Part shown: positions 16,028 through 25,904 of the stretch, piece by piece
How the letters are laid out: each line of letters starts with the position of its first letter
Numbering within the stretch: the first letter of the stretch is position 1
NCBI GenBank assembly: GCA_029010715.1
Contig: JAQXKZ010000015.1
Coordinates: forward strand, 1-64,000
Direction of reading: 5' to 3'
DNA length: 64,000 nt
Origin: Clostridiales bacterium
Lineage (GTDB): Bacteria; Bacillota; Clostridia; Oscillospirales; Oscillospiraceae
Made by a program: the position numbers and the translations under genes
The notes under the pieces: generated by a model
The model's input: only the letters and a program-made list of their open reading frames with translations
Told to the model about the DNA's origin: nothing
Database searches by the model: none

Positions 16028-17356
16028 ATGGGTCTTATTCAGGCAGCGCTCGGCGCGGCAGGCGGCGTGCTTGCAGATCAGTGGAAAGAATATTTTTACT
16101 GCGAGGCGCTCGACAGCGACGTTCTGGTAACCAAGGGCCGGAAGAGAGTCTCCGGCCGTTCCTCTAACCGCAGCGGTTCGGATAATATCATTTCCAACGG
16201 CTCTGTTATCGCCGTTGCAGACGGTCAGTGCATGATTATCGTTGACCAGGGAAAGATCGCAGAGCTCTGCGCGGTCCCCGGTGAGTTCGTGTATGACAGC
16301 TCCACCGAGCCTTCTGTTTTCAGCGGCAGCCTCGGCAGCAGCGTCATGGAGGTATTCAGGAACATAGGCAAGCGCTTCACCTTCGGCGGCGAGCCGCCCA
16401 AGGATCAGCGCGTCTACTACTTCAATACCAAGGAGCTTGTCGGCAATAAGTACGGCACTCCGTCTCCCGTGCCCTTCCGCGTTGTCGATCAGCGCGCGGG
16501 TATAGATATCGACATCTCTATCCGCTGCTTCGGCGAATACAGCTACCGTGTCAGCAACCCCATACTTTTCTATACCAATGTCTGCGGCAATGTCAGCGAG
16601 GACTACACCCGCGACAAGATAGACAGCCAGCTCAAGACCGAGCTGCTGACCGCCCTGCAGCCCGCCTTTGCCAAGATCTCCGACATGGGCATCCGCTACA
16701 GCTCCCTGCCCGGACACACGACTGAGATCGCCCAGGCGCTCAATGAGGTGCTCAGTCCGAAGTGGGCCGATCTGCGCGGCATTGAGGTCGTCTCCTTCGG
16801 CGTGTCCAGCGTGAAAGCCAGCGAAGAGGACGAGGCCATGATCAAGGAGATGCAGCGCACGGCGGCGTACCGCGATCCCGGCATGGCGGCGGCCAACCTC
16901 TCGGCGGCTCAGGCTCAGGCGATGCGCGACGCGGCAAACAATGCCGGCGGCGCGGCGCTCGGCTTCATGGGTATGAACATGGCCGGCGCAATGGGCGGTA
17001 TGAACGCGCAGAACCTCTATCAGATGGCCGGCCAGTATCAGCAGCCCGCGCAGCCGGCAGCTCCTGCGCCAGACGCGGCGCCTGCGGCCGGAGCGTGGAC
17101 CTGCCCCAAATGCGGCGCCTCCGCTGCCGGTAAGTTCTGCCCCGAATGCGGCGCAAAGAAGCCCGGGGACGGCAAGTGGACCTGCGCCTGCGGCGCAGTG
17201 AACACCGGCAAGTTCTGCTCCGAGTGCGGTGCAAAGAAGCCTGGCACGGTGAAGTACAAGTGCGACAAGTGCGGCTGGGAGCCCAAGGATCCCAGCAAGC
17301 CGCCCAGATTCTGCCCTGAGTGCGGAGACCCCTTTGACTCCGGCGACACAGTCTGA
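16028..17356 (+). CDS. SPFH-domain protein with three C-terminal zinc ribbons (YdjI-like)
   Basis: 442 residues, start with GGAGA upstream. Residues 1-285 match the SPFH/virion-core family typified by Bacillus YdjI (opening GLIQAALGAAGGVLADQWKEYF). An Ala/Met/Gln-rich linker runs to about 355, and then three CxxC...CxxC ribbons follow (CPKCG/CPECG, CACG/CSECG, CDKCG/CPECG). The Bacillus protein is around 320 residues, so the tail here is longer. It has no membrane helix of its own. It heads a three-gene set resembling ydjI-ydjG-ydjH; in Bacillus that set is linked to PspA and membrane stress. Confidence 0.8.
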   Translation: MGLIQAALGAAGGVLADQWKEYFYCEALDSDVLVTKGRKRVSGRSSNRSGSDNIISNGSVIAVADGQCMIIVDQGKIAELCAVPGEFVYDSSTEPSVFSGSLGSSVMEVFRNIGKRFTFGGEPPKDQRVYYFNTKELVGNKYGTPSPVPFRVVDQRAGIDIDISIRCFGEYSYRVSNPILFYTNVCGNVSEDYTRDKIDSQLKTELLTALQPAFAKISDMGIRYSSLPGHTTEIAQALNEVLSPKWADLRGIEVVSFGVSSVKASEEDEAMIKEMQRTAAYRDPGMAAANLSAAQAQAMRDAANNAGGAALGFMGMNMAGAMGGMNAQNLYQMAGQYQQPAQPAAPAPDAAPAAGAWTCPKCGASAAGKFCPECGAKKPGDGKWTCACGAVNTGKFCSECGAKKPGTVKYKCDKCGWEPKDPSKPPRFCPECGDPFDSGDTV

Positions 17357-17414
17357 GTACTGGATAAGGCAACTGAAACATAGGTATTTCAAAGTCAAAG
17401 AGAGGTGACAGACT

Positions 17415-18500
17415 ATGGCAGAAAAGGTTAGCAATTACCAATGCCCCGCATGTACCGGTCCGCTCCATTTCGACGGGGCGAGCGGAAAGCTCAAATGTGA
17501 TTACTGCGGCAGCGAGTACGATATCGCCGATATAGAAGCTCTGTATAAAGAAAAGGACGCCGCGGCCGCCGAGGCCAAGGCGGAGGCCGACGGAAACTGG
17601 GAATACTCAGACGCCGGCCGCTGGGGCGACGAAGGAAAGGGTCTCAAGACCTATAACTGCCCGAGCTGCGGCGCGGAGCTTATCTGTGATGAGACAACTG
17701 CGGCGACGAGCTGCCCCTACTGCGGCAACCCGAGCATAGTACCCGGTCAGTTCACCGATATGCTCAAGCCGGACTATGTGATTCCCTTCAAGCTTGACAG
17801 GAATGCGGCCAAGGCCGCGCTCAAAAAATACTATAAGGGCAAGAAGTTTCTGCCTAAAGCCTTCGCGGACGATAACCACATTGAGGAGATCAAGGGCGTA
17901 TATGTGCCCTTCTGGCTCTTCGACGGCAGCGCGGACGCCGATGTGCAGTATCACGCGACCAGAGTGCACAGCTTCACAAGCGGCAAGGACCGCGTGACTG
18001 TTACGGAGCATTACAATGTCCGCCGCGCAGGCACGGTAAACTTCGAGATGATACCCGTGGATGCTTCAGGCAAGATGCCCGACGAGCATATGGACGCTAT
18101 CGAACCCTTCAACTACGATGAGCTTAAGTCATTCTCCACGGCCTACCTTCCGGGCTTTTTTGCCGATAAGTATGACGTGAACGCCGTAGATTGCTCCCAG
18201 CGCGCCGACGAGCGCGCGGAGAACACAGCGGTCAGCCTTATGGCCGAGAGCGTGGTGGGCTACTCGAGCTGTGTCCCCGAGAGCAGGCGCGTCAGCATCC
18301 ACCGCGGCAAGGTCAGATATGCCCTGATGCCGGTATGGATGCTCAGCACCAGATGGAACGGCAGGAACTACCTCTTCGCCATGAACGGTCAGACCGGCCG
18401 TCTTATCGGAGATCTGCCGATATCCAGGGCTAAGTTCCTCGCGTGGTTCGCGGGTATCGCGGCTCCGCTGATGGCCATCATGGCCTTCCTGCTGTACTGA
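17415..18500 (+). CDS. Membrane-anchored zinc-ribbon protein (YdjG-like)
   Basis: 361 residues. Two zinc ribbons open the protein: CPAC...CDYC (about 10-34) and CPSC...CPYC (about 79-104). A soluble beta-rich domain follows, and one membrane helix closes it (FLAWFAGIAAPLMAIMAFLLY, last 21 residues), giving a tail-anchored layout. This is the order seen in Bacillus YdjG. AGAGGTGA precedes the ATG. It is likely a membrane partner of the SPFH protein. Confidence 0.75.
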   Translation: MAEKVSNYQCPACTGPLHFDGASGKLKCDYCGSEYDIADIEALYKEKDAAAAEAKAEADGNWEYSDAGRWGDEGKGLKTYNCPSCGAELICDETTAATSCPYCGNPSIVPGQFTDMLKPDYVIPFKLDRNAAKAALKKYYKGKKFLPKAFADDNHIEEIKGVYVPFWLFDGSADADVQYHATRVHSFTSGKDRVTVTEHYNVRRAGTVNFEMIPVDASGKMPDEHMDAIEPFNYDELKSFSTAYLPGFFADKYDVNAVDCSQRADERAENTAVSLMAESVVGYSSCVPESRRVSIHRGKVRYALMPVWMLSTRWNGRNYLFAMNGQTGRLIGDLPISRAKFLAWFAGIAAPLMAIMAFLLY

Positions 18501-18514
18501 GAGGGGGAGATAAT

Positions 18515-19360
18515 ATGAAGAAAAAACTTTGTGTATCTCTCGTCCTGTGTCTCCTGCTTTGCCTGTGCGTTGGTACGGCTGCCTATGCCTCAGACGCGGA
18601 GAGCGGCAGTCAGCTCAACTATGTGACCGACGCTGCGGAACTGCTGGACTACGGCGACCGGGTCGAGCTGGAGACTGCGGCTGCGGGAATATCCGAAAAG
18701 TACGGCTGCGGCGTGTATGTTGTTATCGTGTACGACTATACCGATTATACAAACGGCAGCATTGAGGACTTCTCCGAAGAGGTCTATGAATACTACAACC
18801 TCGGTCTCGGTGAGGAGAGAAACTGTGTTCTGCTCGCAATGAGCATGAGCGGACGCGACTATGATCTCATGGCCCACGGCAGCACCGGCAACGCCGCCTT
18901 CACCGACTACGGCAAACAGCAGCTTGCCAATGAGTTTCTCGACAACTTCAGGAACGATGACTGGGCCGGCGGCTTCAGAGACTACATAGAGACCGCGGGG
19001 GAATACCTTGAAGCGGCGGCAAACGGCAGCCCGGTAGACACGATAGTTTACGACGACTACACGGAGCCTGAACGCGGGCTGGATGGCTTTGACATCTTTC
19101 TCATGATCTTTATCCCCTGCGTGATCTCGCTGATCGTCTGCGGCGTATTTGCCGCGCAGATGAAGACCGCGAGACGTCAGACCGGCGCGAGGAACTATAT
19201 CGGTCAGGGCGGAGTGGATATGCGTGTGTCGCAGGACCATTTCCTCTACCGCACAGAGACGCGTCAGCGCATACAGGACGATAACGACAAGGGCGGCGGC
19301 CGCCCGGGCGGTACGACCGTGAACTCCGGCGGCTTCTCCCACAGCAGCGGAAAGTTCTGA
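18515..19360 (+). CDS. TPM-domain membrane protein (YdjH-like)
   Basis: 281 residues; the ATG at 18515 with GAGGGGGAGA upstream was chosen over an in-frame start inside the previous gene. A signal peptide ends near AYAS (about 26). The TPM domain spans about 35-165 (VTDAAELLD...YGCGVYVVIVYDY). One membrane helix follows at about 195-215, and the Gly/Ser-rich tail ends HSSGKF, typical of YdjH. Orientation puts the TPM domain outside. It completes the YdjG/H/I set. Confidence 0.8.
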   Translation: MKKKLCVSLVLCLLLCLCVGTAAYASDAESGSQLNYVTDAAELLDYGDRVELETAAAGISEKYGCGVYVVIVYDYTDYTNGSIEDFSEEVYEYYNLGLGEERNCVLLAMSMSGRDYDLMAHGSTGNAAFTDYGKQQLANEFLDNFRNDDWAGGFRDYIETAGEYLEAAANGSPVDTIVYDDYTEPERGLDGFDIFLMIFIPCVISLIVCGVFAAQMKTARRQTGARNYIGQGGVDMRVSQDHFLYRTETRQRIQDDNDKGGGRPGGTTVNSGGFSHSSGKF

Positions 19361-19789
19361 CAGGCACGCCGAACAAAACAAAACTCAGGGCGGTGATCTG
19401 GAGCATACTAAGGCAATAACGCATGATTCGCTGACGGCAGCTGCCGTAGGCGGATTGTGCGCTGCTGTTCCGGGACTTCATTCCGGCGTTGCTTCGCTTC
19501 TGCGCTTTGTGTATATGGAGCAAATAAATCAGGCGGACAGGGTCATCCTGTCCGCCTGATTTCAGCTTGTCTGAAAGGCCGGAAGTGGCTTTTTTGTCTG
19601 CAATTTTGCCGCCGGGAATTATGAATTTGTTCAAAATGCCGCTTCGCCGGGAAGCGTTGATCAGTCAGGCCTTTCCGCGGCGGCTTATCCGATTCGAGGC
19701 GGAACCCGGCCCCCTTCAGGCTCCGGCGGCTAAGCTGTCGCACTGCTCAGCGCCGGTTCCCCGGCAGCCTGTTGTTCTGCGTGTTGTGT
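19361..19789. other. Intergenic region between convergent YdjH-like and cysS genes
   Basis: 429 bases. Apart from the terminator at 19526-19562 I see no gene, promoter pair or RNA. The two short open frames in it are Arg/Ser-rich and lack ribosome binding sites. Confidence 0.5.
19526..19562. terminator. Strong bidirectional terminator
   Basis: A perfect 16-bp stem (AAATCAGGCGGACAGG / CCTGTCCGCCTGATTT) with a 5-base loop, flanked by A and T tracts on either side. It ends the YdjI-G-H operon and may also serve cysS read-through. Confidence 0.85.
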
Positions 19790-21241
19790 TTATATTCTCT
19801 TCCAGGTAACGCCGTGGGGGATATCGGTCAGCTCAATACCGGCGGCCTTCAGCTCGTTGCGGATACGGTCGGCCTCGGCGTAGTTTTTGGCCTTCTTCGC
19901 GTTCTGGCGTGCCTGGATCTTTGCCTCGACGTCCGCGTTGGCTTCGCCGGACTCGGACACAATGGTGAACTGGCCGGCGGCGACGCTCTGCTTCATGAGT
20001 TCTTCGCGCTTTGCCCCGGCCTTTTCGATAAGGCTCAGGCTCAGCACGCGGTCAAAGTCGGCAATGGCGGCGAGCTTGGTCGCGTCGTTGGTCTTGAACT
20101 TCAGCGCGTCATAAACGGAAGTGACGGCCAGAGAGGTGTTGAGGTCGTTGTCCATTGCGGCGCAGAACTTCTCCTTCATCGCGGCCATTGCAGCCCCGTC
20201 AGGCTCGCCGTCGCCGGGCTTGAGAGCGGCGATGCGGTTGATGAGCTTGTTGTAGGCGGTCTGGGCGTTGTCGAGGTTCTCCCAGCTGAACACGAGGTTG
20301 TTGCGGTAGTGGCTCTGCAGGCAGAACAGGCGGTAGGCGAGAGGGTCGTAGCCCTTTTCCTGGAGCAGGGAGACGGTGAGAAACTCGCCGCTGGACTTGC
20401 TCATCTTACCGTTGTTGGTGTTAAGGTGGTGGACATGCATCCAGTAATTGCACCAATGGTGGCCCAGATATGACTCAGACTGGGCGATTTCATTGGTGTG
20501 GTGGGGGAAAGCATTATCTATGCCGCCGCAGTGGATGTCAAGATCCTCACCGAGATGCTTCATTGAAATGCCGGAGCACTCGATGTGCCAGCCGGGATAG
20601 CCGACGCCCCAGGGGGAATCCCATTTAAGGGCCTGGTCCTCGAACTTGGATTTGGTAAACCAGAGGACAAAGTCGTTTTTGTTGCGTTTGTTGGTGTCCT
20701 CGTCGACGCCTTCACGCACGCCTACGGCCAGGTCCTCCTGATTAAAGTCGTTGAAAATATAGTAGCGCTCCAGCCTGGAGGTGTCGAAGTAGACATTGCC
20801 TCCCGCAAAGTACGCGTAGCCGGTATCCATGAGCCGGGAAATGATGCGGATATATTCGTCGATGCAGTTTGTCGCGGGTTCGACGACGTCGGGTGTCTTT
20901 ATGTTTAGCTTTGCGCAGTCTGAGAAGAAAGCGTCCGTGTAGTACTTGGCGATCTCCATGACGGTCTTGTGCTCACGCTTCGCTCCCTTGAGCATCTTGT
21001 CCTCACCCTCGTCGGCGTCGGAGGTCAGGTGGCCGACGTCGGTGATGTTCATGACGCGCTTGACATTGTAGCCGGCATAGCGCAGGTACTTTTCGAGTAT
21101 ATCCTCCATGATGTAGGAGCGCAGATTGCCTATATGTGCAAAGTGGTACACCGTAGGTCCGCAGGTGTACATTTTTACTATGTCCGGATTCTTGGGGACA
21201 AACTCTTCTTTGGTTCTGGTAGCGGAATTATAAAGCTTCAT
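19790..21241 (-). CDS. cysS: Cysteinyl-tRNA synthetase
   Basis: 483 residues, full length for the family. The class I motif HIGN is at 36-39 and KMSKS at 279-283. Zinc ligands fit Cys27, Cys222 and His247/248, and the GGxDxxFPHHxNE block is at 239-251. It charges tRNA-Cys in the cytoplasm. It is the last gene of a minus-strand run that begins at the response regulator, 12 bases after pgsA. No T-box leader is present before it, so any control is through the operon. Confidence 0.95.
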   Translation of the reverse strand: MKLYNSATRTKEEFVPKNPDIVKMYTCGPTVYHFAHIGNLRSYIMEDILEKYLRYAGYNVKRVMNITDVGHLTSDADEGEDKMLKGAKREHKTVMEIAKYYTDAFFSDCAKLNIKTPDVVEPATNCIDEYIRIISRLMDTGYAYFAGGNVYFDTSRLERYYIFNDFNQEDLAVGVREGVDEDTNKRNKNDFVLWFTKSKFEDQALKWDSPWGVGYPGWHIECSGISMKHLGEDLDIHCGGIDNAFPHHTNEIAQSESYLGHHWCNYWMHVHHLNTNNGKMSKSSGEFLTVSLLQEKGYDPLAYRLFCLQSHYRNNLVFSWENLDNAQTAYNKLINRIAALKPGDGEPDGAAMAAMKEKFCAAMDNDLNTSLAVTSVYDALKFKTNDATKLAAIADFDRVLSLSLIEKAGAKREELMKQSVAAGQFTIVSESGEANADVEAKIQARQNAKKAKNYAEADRIRNELKAAGIELTDIPHGVTWKRI

Positions 21242-21253
21242 TTTACAGTCTCC

Positions 21254-21775
21254 TCAGTTTGCGTTCTTGAAAACGTCGATGTTGACGCGGAAGTATTCAA
21301 AGCCGGAATAGACGGTAGTGACGATGATGACGGCGGTGCAGACAATGTTCACAGCCGGGTACTGACCGAACACGAGCATGGCGCCGAGGCCGACCATGGT
21401 ACAGCCGGTCTTGAGCTTGCCGGCCTTGCCCGCGGCGATCACACGGCCCTGCTCGACGGCGAGCAGACGCAGGCCGGAGACTCCGAACTCGCGGAAAAGC
21501 ACAATGGCCACGGCCCATGCGGGCATCTGTCCGCGCTCTATGAAGATGCACATAGCCGAAAGCACGAGCATCTTGTCTGCCAGCGGATCCATGAACTTGC
21601 CGAAGTTTGTGACCTGGTTGTAGTGGCGCGCTATGTAACCGTCGGCGACGTCGGACAGACATGCGACGATGTACACGGCGAGCGCCCAGCCGAGAAGCCC
21701 CTGATACGCAAGTATCATGAATACAGGGATGAGTACGATTCGCACGATGGTTATCTTGTTGGCGGTAGTGTTCAT
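21254..21775 (-). CDS. pgsA: CDP-diacylglycerol-glycerol-3-phosphate 3-phosphatidyltransferase
   Basis: 173 residues with several membrane helices. The CDP-alcohol phosphotransferase signature is complete: D45-G46-x2-A49-R50-x8-G59-x3-D63-x3-D67. It makes phosphatidylglycerol phosphate, the first step to phosphatidylglycerol. AAGGAGA precedes the start. It sits between rimO and cysS, a common clostridial order. Confidence 0.92.
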   Translation of the reverse strand: MNTTANKITIVRIVLIPVFMILAYQGLLGWALAVYIVACLSDVADGYIARHYNQVTNFGKFMDPLADKMLVLSAMCIFIERGQMPAWAVAIVLFREFGVSGLRLLAVEQGRVIAAGKAGKLKTGCTMVGLGAMLVFGQYPAVNIVCTAVIIVTTVYSGFEYFRVNIDVFKNAN

Positions 21776-21788
21776 TTTTGTATCTCCT

Positions 21789-23105
21789 TTATATCTCTTC
21801 GCCGTAAAGCATACCGTCGTCGGAAGTCTTTATGAGCACGGTTGTCATTTCTCCGTCACGGCAGCCGCCCCTGAAGAACACCAGACCGTCGATGTCGGGG
21901 GAGTCGGCGTAGGAACGGCCGTAAAGCATACCTGTTTCCTCGTCGTAGCCTTCGCACAGTACCCTGAGCTCTTTGCCGGCAAAGCTCCGGCAGAACTCAT
22001 CCATGATCGGAGCCTGCAGCTGCATAATCAGGTCCGCGCGTCGCCGGGCCTCGTCCTCGTCGGTATGTTCCATCGCGGCGGCCGGGGTGCCCTCCTCCGG
22101 GGAGAAGGGAAATACGCCGACGCGCTCGATGCGCGCTTCCTTCAGAAATTCGCACAGTTCCTCGAATTCGGCCTCGCCCTCGCCGGGGAGACCGGCAATA
22201 AGACTTGTACGCAGGACCAGACCGGGGATGCGCTCCCGCAGCTTTCCGAACAGCCTGCGTATATCCTCTCCGGTGCCTCGGCGGTTCATGAGCTTCAGAA
22301 TACGGTCGTTAATGTGCTGTATGGGTATATCCAGATATTTTACTATCTTATCGTTGTTCGCGATCTCGTCGATGAGTTCGTCGTCGAACTGGTCGACATA
22401 GAGGTAGTGCAGCCTTATCCACTCTATACCCTCAATCGCGGACAGACGCCTGCAGAGCTCGGCCAGACTGCGTTTGCCGTAGAGGTCGGTGCCGTAGCGT
22501 GTGATGTCCTGCGCGATAACGATAAGCTCCCTGACCCCGTGCGCGGCGAGATCGCGCGCCTCATCCAGGATGTTCTCCATGTCTCGCGAACGGTAGCGGC
22601 CGCGGATATAGGGGATGGCACAGAAAGCGCAGAAGTTGTTGCAGCCCTCGGCGATGCGCAGATAGGCCCAGCCCGGGCCTGTCGAGACGACGCGCGGTAT
22701 CTCGTCGACCGGCGCGCTGTTGTCGCCGAAGGCTCTGGCGCTGCGTCCGGCCATGACCTCGTCTGCCGCGGCGACAATTTCGCCGAAGCTGCCGACGCCG
22801 AGCACGGCGTCTATCTCGGGCATTTCGGACTGAATGCTGTCTTTATACCTCTCGGCAAGGCAGCCGGTTACGATAAGTCCGCGTAGCCTGCCGGCCTTTT
22901 TCAGCTCGGCCATTTCAAGAATGCTGTCGATCGCCTCGCTCTTGGCCGCGTCTATGAAGCCGCAGGTGTTGACGATGGCGAGGTCCGCCCCTTCCGGCTC
23001 GGGAACGAGCGTGTAGCCGGCTTCGCTCATCAGATACAGCATCTGCTCGCTGTTTACGAGATTCTTGGCGCAGCCAAGGGATATCATGGCAAAGGTTTTT
23101 TCCAT
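21789..23105 (-). CDS. rimO: Ribosomal protein S12 methylthiotransferase
   Basis: 438 residues with all three MTTase domains. The N-terminal cluster ligands are Cys12, 48 and 82; the radical SAM motif CNNFCAFC gives Cys155, 159 and 162; a TRAM domain closes the protein from about 370. The enzyme attaches a methylthio group to an Asp of ribosomal protein S12. The opening ISLGCAKNLVNSE and the domain set favour RimO over the tRNA enzyme MiaB. Confidence 0.93.
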   Translation of the reverse strand: MEKTFAMISLGCAKNLVNSEQMLYLMSEAGYTLVPEPEGADLAIVNTCGFIDAAKSEAIDSILEMAELKKAGRLRGLIVTGCLAERYKDSIQSEMPEIDAVLGVGSFGEIVAAADEVMAGRSARAFGDNSAPVDEIPRVVSTGPGWAYLRIAEGCNNFCAFCAIPYIRGRYRSRDMENILDEARDLAAHGVRELIVIAQDITRYGTDLYGKRSLAELCRRLSAIEGIEWIRLHYLYVDQFDDELIDEIANNDKIVKYLDIPIQHINDRILKLMNRRGTGEDIRRLFGKLRERIPGLVLRTSLIAGLPGEGEAEFEELCEFLKEARIERVGVFPFSPEEGTPAAAMEHTDEDEARRRADLIMQLQAPIMDEFCRSFAGKELRVLCEGYDEETGMLYGRSYADSPDIDGLVFFRGGCRDGEMTTVLIKTSDDGMLYGEEI

Positions 23106-23111
23106 TGTGTG

Positions 23112-23720
23112 TCAGTCCTCAAAGTCGGCGCTGAACCGGTTCAGCGCTTCACGTATTGCCTCCCAGGAGTAGCCGCGGCGAAAGAGCGCGGCGCTGACCC
23201 TGCGTACCTGATCCCGGTCGCTGGGGTCGCTCAGGCGGGAAGCAATGAATTTGTCTATCTTTGAATCGTCCTGCGGCGCGCTTTCAAGCACGCCCTCCCA
23301 CAGCTCGCGGTCAATACCGCGGCGTTGGAGCTCGGAACGTATACGCCCCGGGCCGTAGCCCTTGGCGCTGTAATGCCGCGCGACGGCGGAGGCGTAGCTC
23401 CCGTCGTCGATGAGACCGCGCTCGCTCAGCCATGCGACGCAATGTGCGGCGTCCTCTTCGTCTATTCCCTTGCCGCAGAGCTTCTTTTCGAGTTCCCTGC
23501 AGGACATCGCGCGGCGTGAGAGATATTCGAGGGCCTTCTCACGCGCGAGAGCGCGGCGTGAGTCTGTCCCGAGCCGTGTAAGCTCATCTCCGTCCAGCTC
23601 CCGCCCGGAGTACAGGCGCAGGCCGGTAACGACGCCGAGCGTGGATTTTATCTCGCTGCCGTCCTCCAGACAGACGGTGAGACGGCCCGGAGACGTCTGT
23701 TTTATCGCTGTAATAAGCAC
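23112..23720 (-). CDS. recX: RecX regulator of RecA
   Basis: 202 residues. Three-helix repeats of the RecX family are visible, with the block AMSCRELEKKL and the VAWLSERGLIDD line at about 90-105, and YGPGRIRSELQRRGI at about 122. It begins 6 bases after the recA stop, so the two are co-transcribed, the usual arrangement by which RecX tempers RecA filaments. Confidence 0.9.
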   Translation of the reverse strand: MLITAIKQTSPGRLTVCLEDGSEIKSTLGVVTGLRLYSGRELDGDELTRLGTDSRRALAREKALEYLSRRAMSCRELEKKLCGKGIDEEDAAHCVAWLSERGLIDDGSYASAVARHYSAKGYGPGRIRSELQRRGIDRELWEGVLESAPQDDSKIDKFIASRLSDPSDRDQVRRVSAALFRRGYSWEAIREALNRFSADFED

Positions 23721-23726
23721 TCAGAC

Positions 23727-24830
23727 TCAGTCCTCGGTGAAGTCGGAGGCGTTTATGTCCACGGCGCGGCCGGAGACCTGTGCGGCGCGCTTTGCCTGCG
23801 GTGAGAGCAGCTTGTGAGCGTTGGCGCGTATCTCCTGTTCTATCGCGCCACAGGCCTCCGGATTGGCGAGGAGGTATTCCTTCACGCCGTCGCGGCCCTG
23901 TATGCGCTGACCGTTGCAGGTGTACCAGGCGCCCGCCTTGTCTATTATCTCCAGCTTGACGCCGAGGTCTATTATCTCGCCGACCTTGGAGATGCCTTCG
24001 CCGTACATGATGTCAAATTCTGCTTCGCGGAAGGGGGGAGCTACCTTGTTCTTGACGACCTTGGCGCGCGTGCGGTTGCCGACCATCTCGCCGCCGACCT
24101 TCAGCGTCTCGATGCGGCGCACGTCTATACGCACTGAGGCGTAGTACTTCAGTGCGAGACCGCCCGGGGTGGTCTCGGGGTTGCCGTACATGACGCCGAT
24201 CTTCTGCCTGAGCTGGTTAATGAAGATTACGGTGCAGTTGTTTTTGGATATGGCGCCGGCCAGTCGGCGCATCGCCTGGCTCATCAGCCTTGCCAGCGCG
24301 CCGACGACGGTGTCTCCGACCTCGCCCTCCAGCTCGACGCGCGGTATGAGTGCCGCGACCGAGTCGACGACCAGCACGTCGATAGCGCCGGAGCGGACGA
24401 GAGACTCGGCAATGTCGAGCGCCTGCTCGCCGGTGTCCGGCTGGGATATCAGCAGACTGTCTATATCGACGCCAAGCGCTCTTGCGTATGCCGGCTCAAG
24501 CGCATGCTCAACGTCGATGTAGGCGGCGTCGCCGCCGTTTTTCTGCGCGGAGGCAACGACATGCAGCGCGAGCGTGGTCTTACCGGATGCTTCGGGGCCG
24601 TAAATCTCCACGATACGTCCGCGCGGGACGCCGCCGATACCGAGCGCCAGGTCGAGAGACAGGGAGCCGGTGGAGAGCGCTTCGACATTAACGGAGATAT
24701 CGTCTCCGAGGCGCATGATGGTTCCCTTGCCGTAGTCCTTCTCTATCTTGGCAATAGCGGTCTCGAGAGCCTTTTTCTTGTCGCTGTTCGCGGGTGCGAC
24801 GGTTGCGGGGACCTTTTTCTTCTCGGCCAT
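23727..24830 (-). CDS. recA: RecA recombinase
   Basis: 367 residues with Walker A GPEASGKT at 78-85, Walker B ([11 protein letters not shown]) near 157 and the conserved [20 protein letters not shown] loop region at about 208-227. The ATG at 24830 is preceded by GAGGGAG; an in-frame start 16 residues earlier lies inside the prmC stop region and has no such site. The N-terminus carries a short Lys/Ala-rich extension. It performs strand exchange and LexA co-protease activation. Confidence 0.96.
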   Translation of the reverse strand: MAEKKKVPATVAPANSDKKKALETAIAKIEKDYGKGTIMRLGDDISVNVEALSTGSLSLDLALGIGGVPRGRIVEIYGPEASGKTTLALHVVASAQKNGGDAAYIDVEHALEPAYARALGVDIDSLLISQPDTGEQALDIAESLVRSGAIDVLVVDSVAALIPRVELEGEVGDTVVGALARLMSQAMRRLAGAISKNNCTVIFINQLRQKIGVMYGNPETTPGGLALKYYASVRIDVRRIETLKVGGEMVGNRTRAKVVKNKVAPPFREAEFDIMYGEGISKVGEIIDLGVKLEIIDKAGAWYTCNGQRIQGRDGVKEYLLANPEACGAIEQEIRANAHKLLSPQAKRAAQVSGRAVDINASDFTED

Positions 24831-24855
24831 TGTATTCTCCCTCTCTTTTATTTTA

Positions 24856-25710
24856 TCAGATTTTTCCGATGACGACACGGTCGATCATTTGCGTGTCCTT
24901 CTTCGTCTGCGTGGAGGCGAAGCCTGCCGCCATCAGCATTTCGGAAACTGCCTTCGCCTGGCCCTCGCCTACCTCGAAGAAGAGGCTGCCGCCGGGACGA
25001 AGGAGACTTTTCCAGTATTTTATGATGCCCTTATAGAAACGCAGTCCGTCCTCCCCGCCGTCGAGCGCCCAGACGGGCTCAAAATCGCGCACTGAGCGGT
25101 CAAGCACGGGGATTTCTGCACTGGGTATGTACGGGGGATTGGAGACGATAACGTCGAAACTGCCTATGCCCAGCGGCGGGGAGGCGGTGGCGTCGGCCTG
25201 CATGCAGATGACGCGGGAATTGAGACGGTTGCGGGCAATGTTATGGCGGCAGACCTCCAGCGCGCTCGCGCTGAGATCGACGGCGACGAGCTTCGTCGCG
25301 GGAAGCTCGTGCCCGACGGCGCAGGTGATGCAGCCGCTGCCGCAGCATAGGTCGAGCACGCGTGCGTCCATACGGTAGCCGGTCAGAAACTCCTTGACCG
25401 CGTCTACCAGCACCTCCGTGTCCATCCGCGGTATGAGCACGTCGGGCGTGATGACCATGGGCAGGCCATAAAACTCCCAGGAGCCGGTTATGTAGGCCAC
25501 GGGCTCACCGCGGAGACGGCGGGCGGTATAGTCGAGCACGGTGTTTTCCACCTGCTCTGTCGTGTACAGGTTAATGTCGCGCAGCAGCTGCTGCACGGTC
25601 TTGCCGGCGGCGCAGGCGACGAGTATCCTCGCCTCCAGGGAGTAGCCCTCCACTCCGTTCTGACGCAGCATATTGCGCGTGGAAAGGTAGATGTCGTTGT
25701 ATGTCTTCAA
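24856..25710 (-). CDS. prmC: Release factor glutamine methyltransferase
   Basis: 284 residues. An N-terminal helical domain binds the release factor; the methyltransferase core has the SAM loop [10 protein letters not shown] at 119-128 and the catalytic NPPY at 191-194. It methylates the Gln of the GGQ motif in RF1 and RF2. The gene lies between the YqhQ-like gene and recA, 25 bases before recA. Confidence 0.93.
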   Translation of the reverse strand: MKTYNDIYLSTRNMLRQNGVEGYSLEARILVACAAGKTVQQLLRDINLYTTEQVENTVLDYTARRLRGEPVAYITGSWEFYGLPMVITPDVLIPRMDTEVLVDAVKEFLTGYRMDARVLDLCCGSGCITCAVGHELPATKLVAVDLSASALEVCRHNIARNRLNSRVICMQADATASPPLGIGSFDVIVSNPPYIPSAEIPVLDRSVRDFEPVWALDGGEDGLRFYKGIIKYWKSLLRPGGSLFFEVGEGQAKAVSEMLMAAGFASTQTKKDTQMIDRVVIGKI

Positions 25711-25805
25711 GTTGTCCCCTCATCCTTCCATGCTCTGTGGCCTCGCGGAGTTTTTTGCCCCGCAAGGCGAAAATTATATCAAATATTTTCACGAGGGCAT
25801 GTACC

Positions 25806-25904
25806 TCACGAAAAATACTTCCCGCTCAGAGATTGTCCGGCCCGGTGAGGCATGGGTCTGAGCGCGATCTCCTTCAGCAAGTCCCTGAACTTTGCTGAAT
25901 TCAT
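25806..25904 (-). CDS. Possible 32-residue peptide coupled to the YqhQ-like gene
   Basis: An ATG at 25904 overlaps the TGA of the YqhQ-like gene (ATGA) and opens a 32-codon frame, MNSAKFRDLLKEIALRPMPH and on. Translational coupling makes expression possible, but there is no independent ribosome binding site and I know of no family. It may be noise. Confidence 0.25.
   Translation of the reverse strand: MNSAKFRDLLKEIALRPMPHRAGQSLSGKYFS

Noticed and set aside
21170-21260. T-box leader for cysS
   Set aside because: The gene follows pgsA after 12 bases, leaving no room for a leader, and no T-box sequence is seen.
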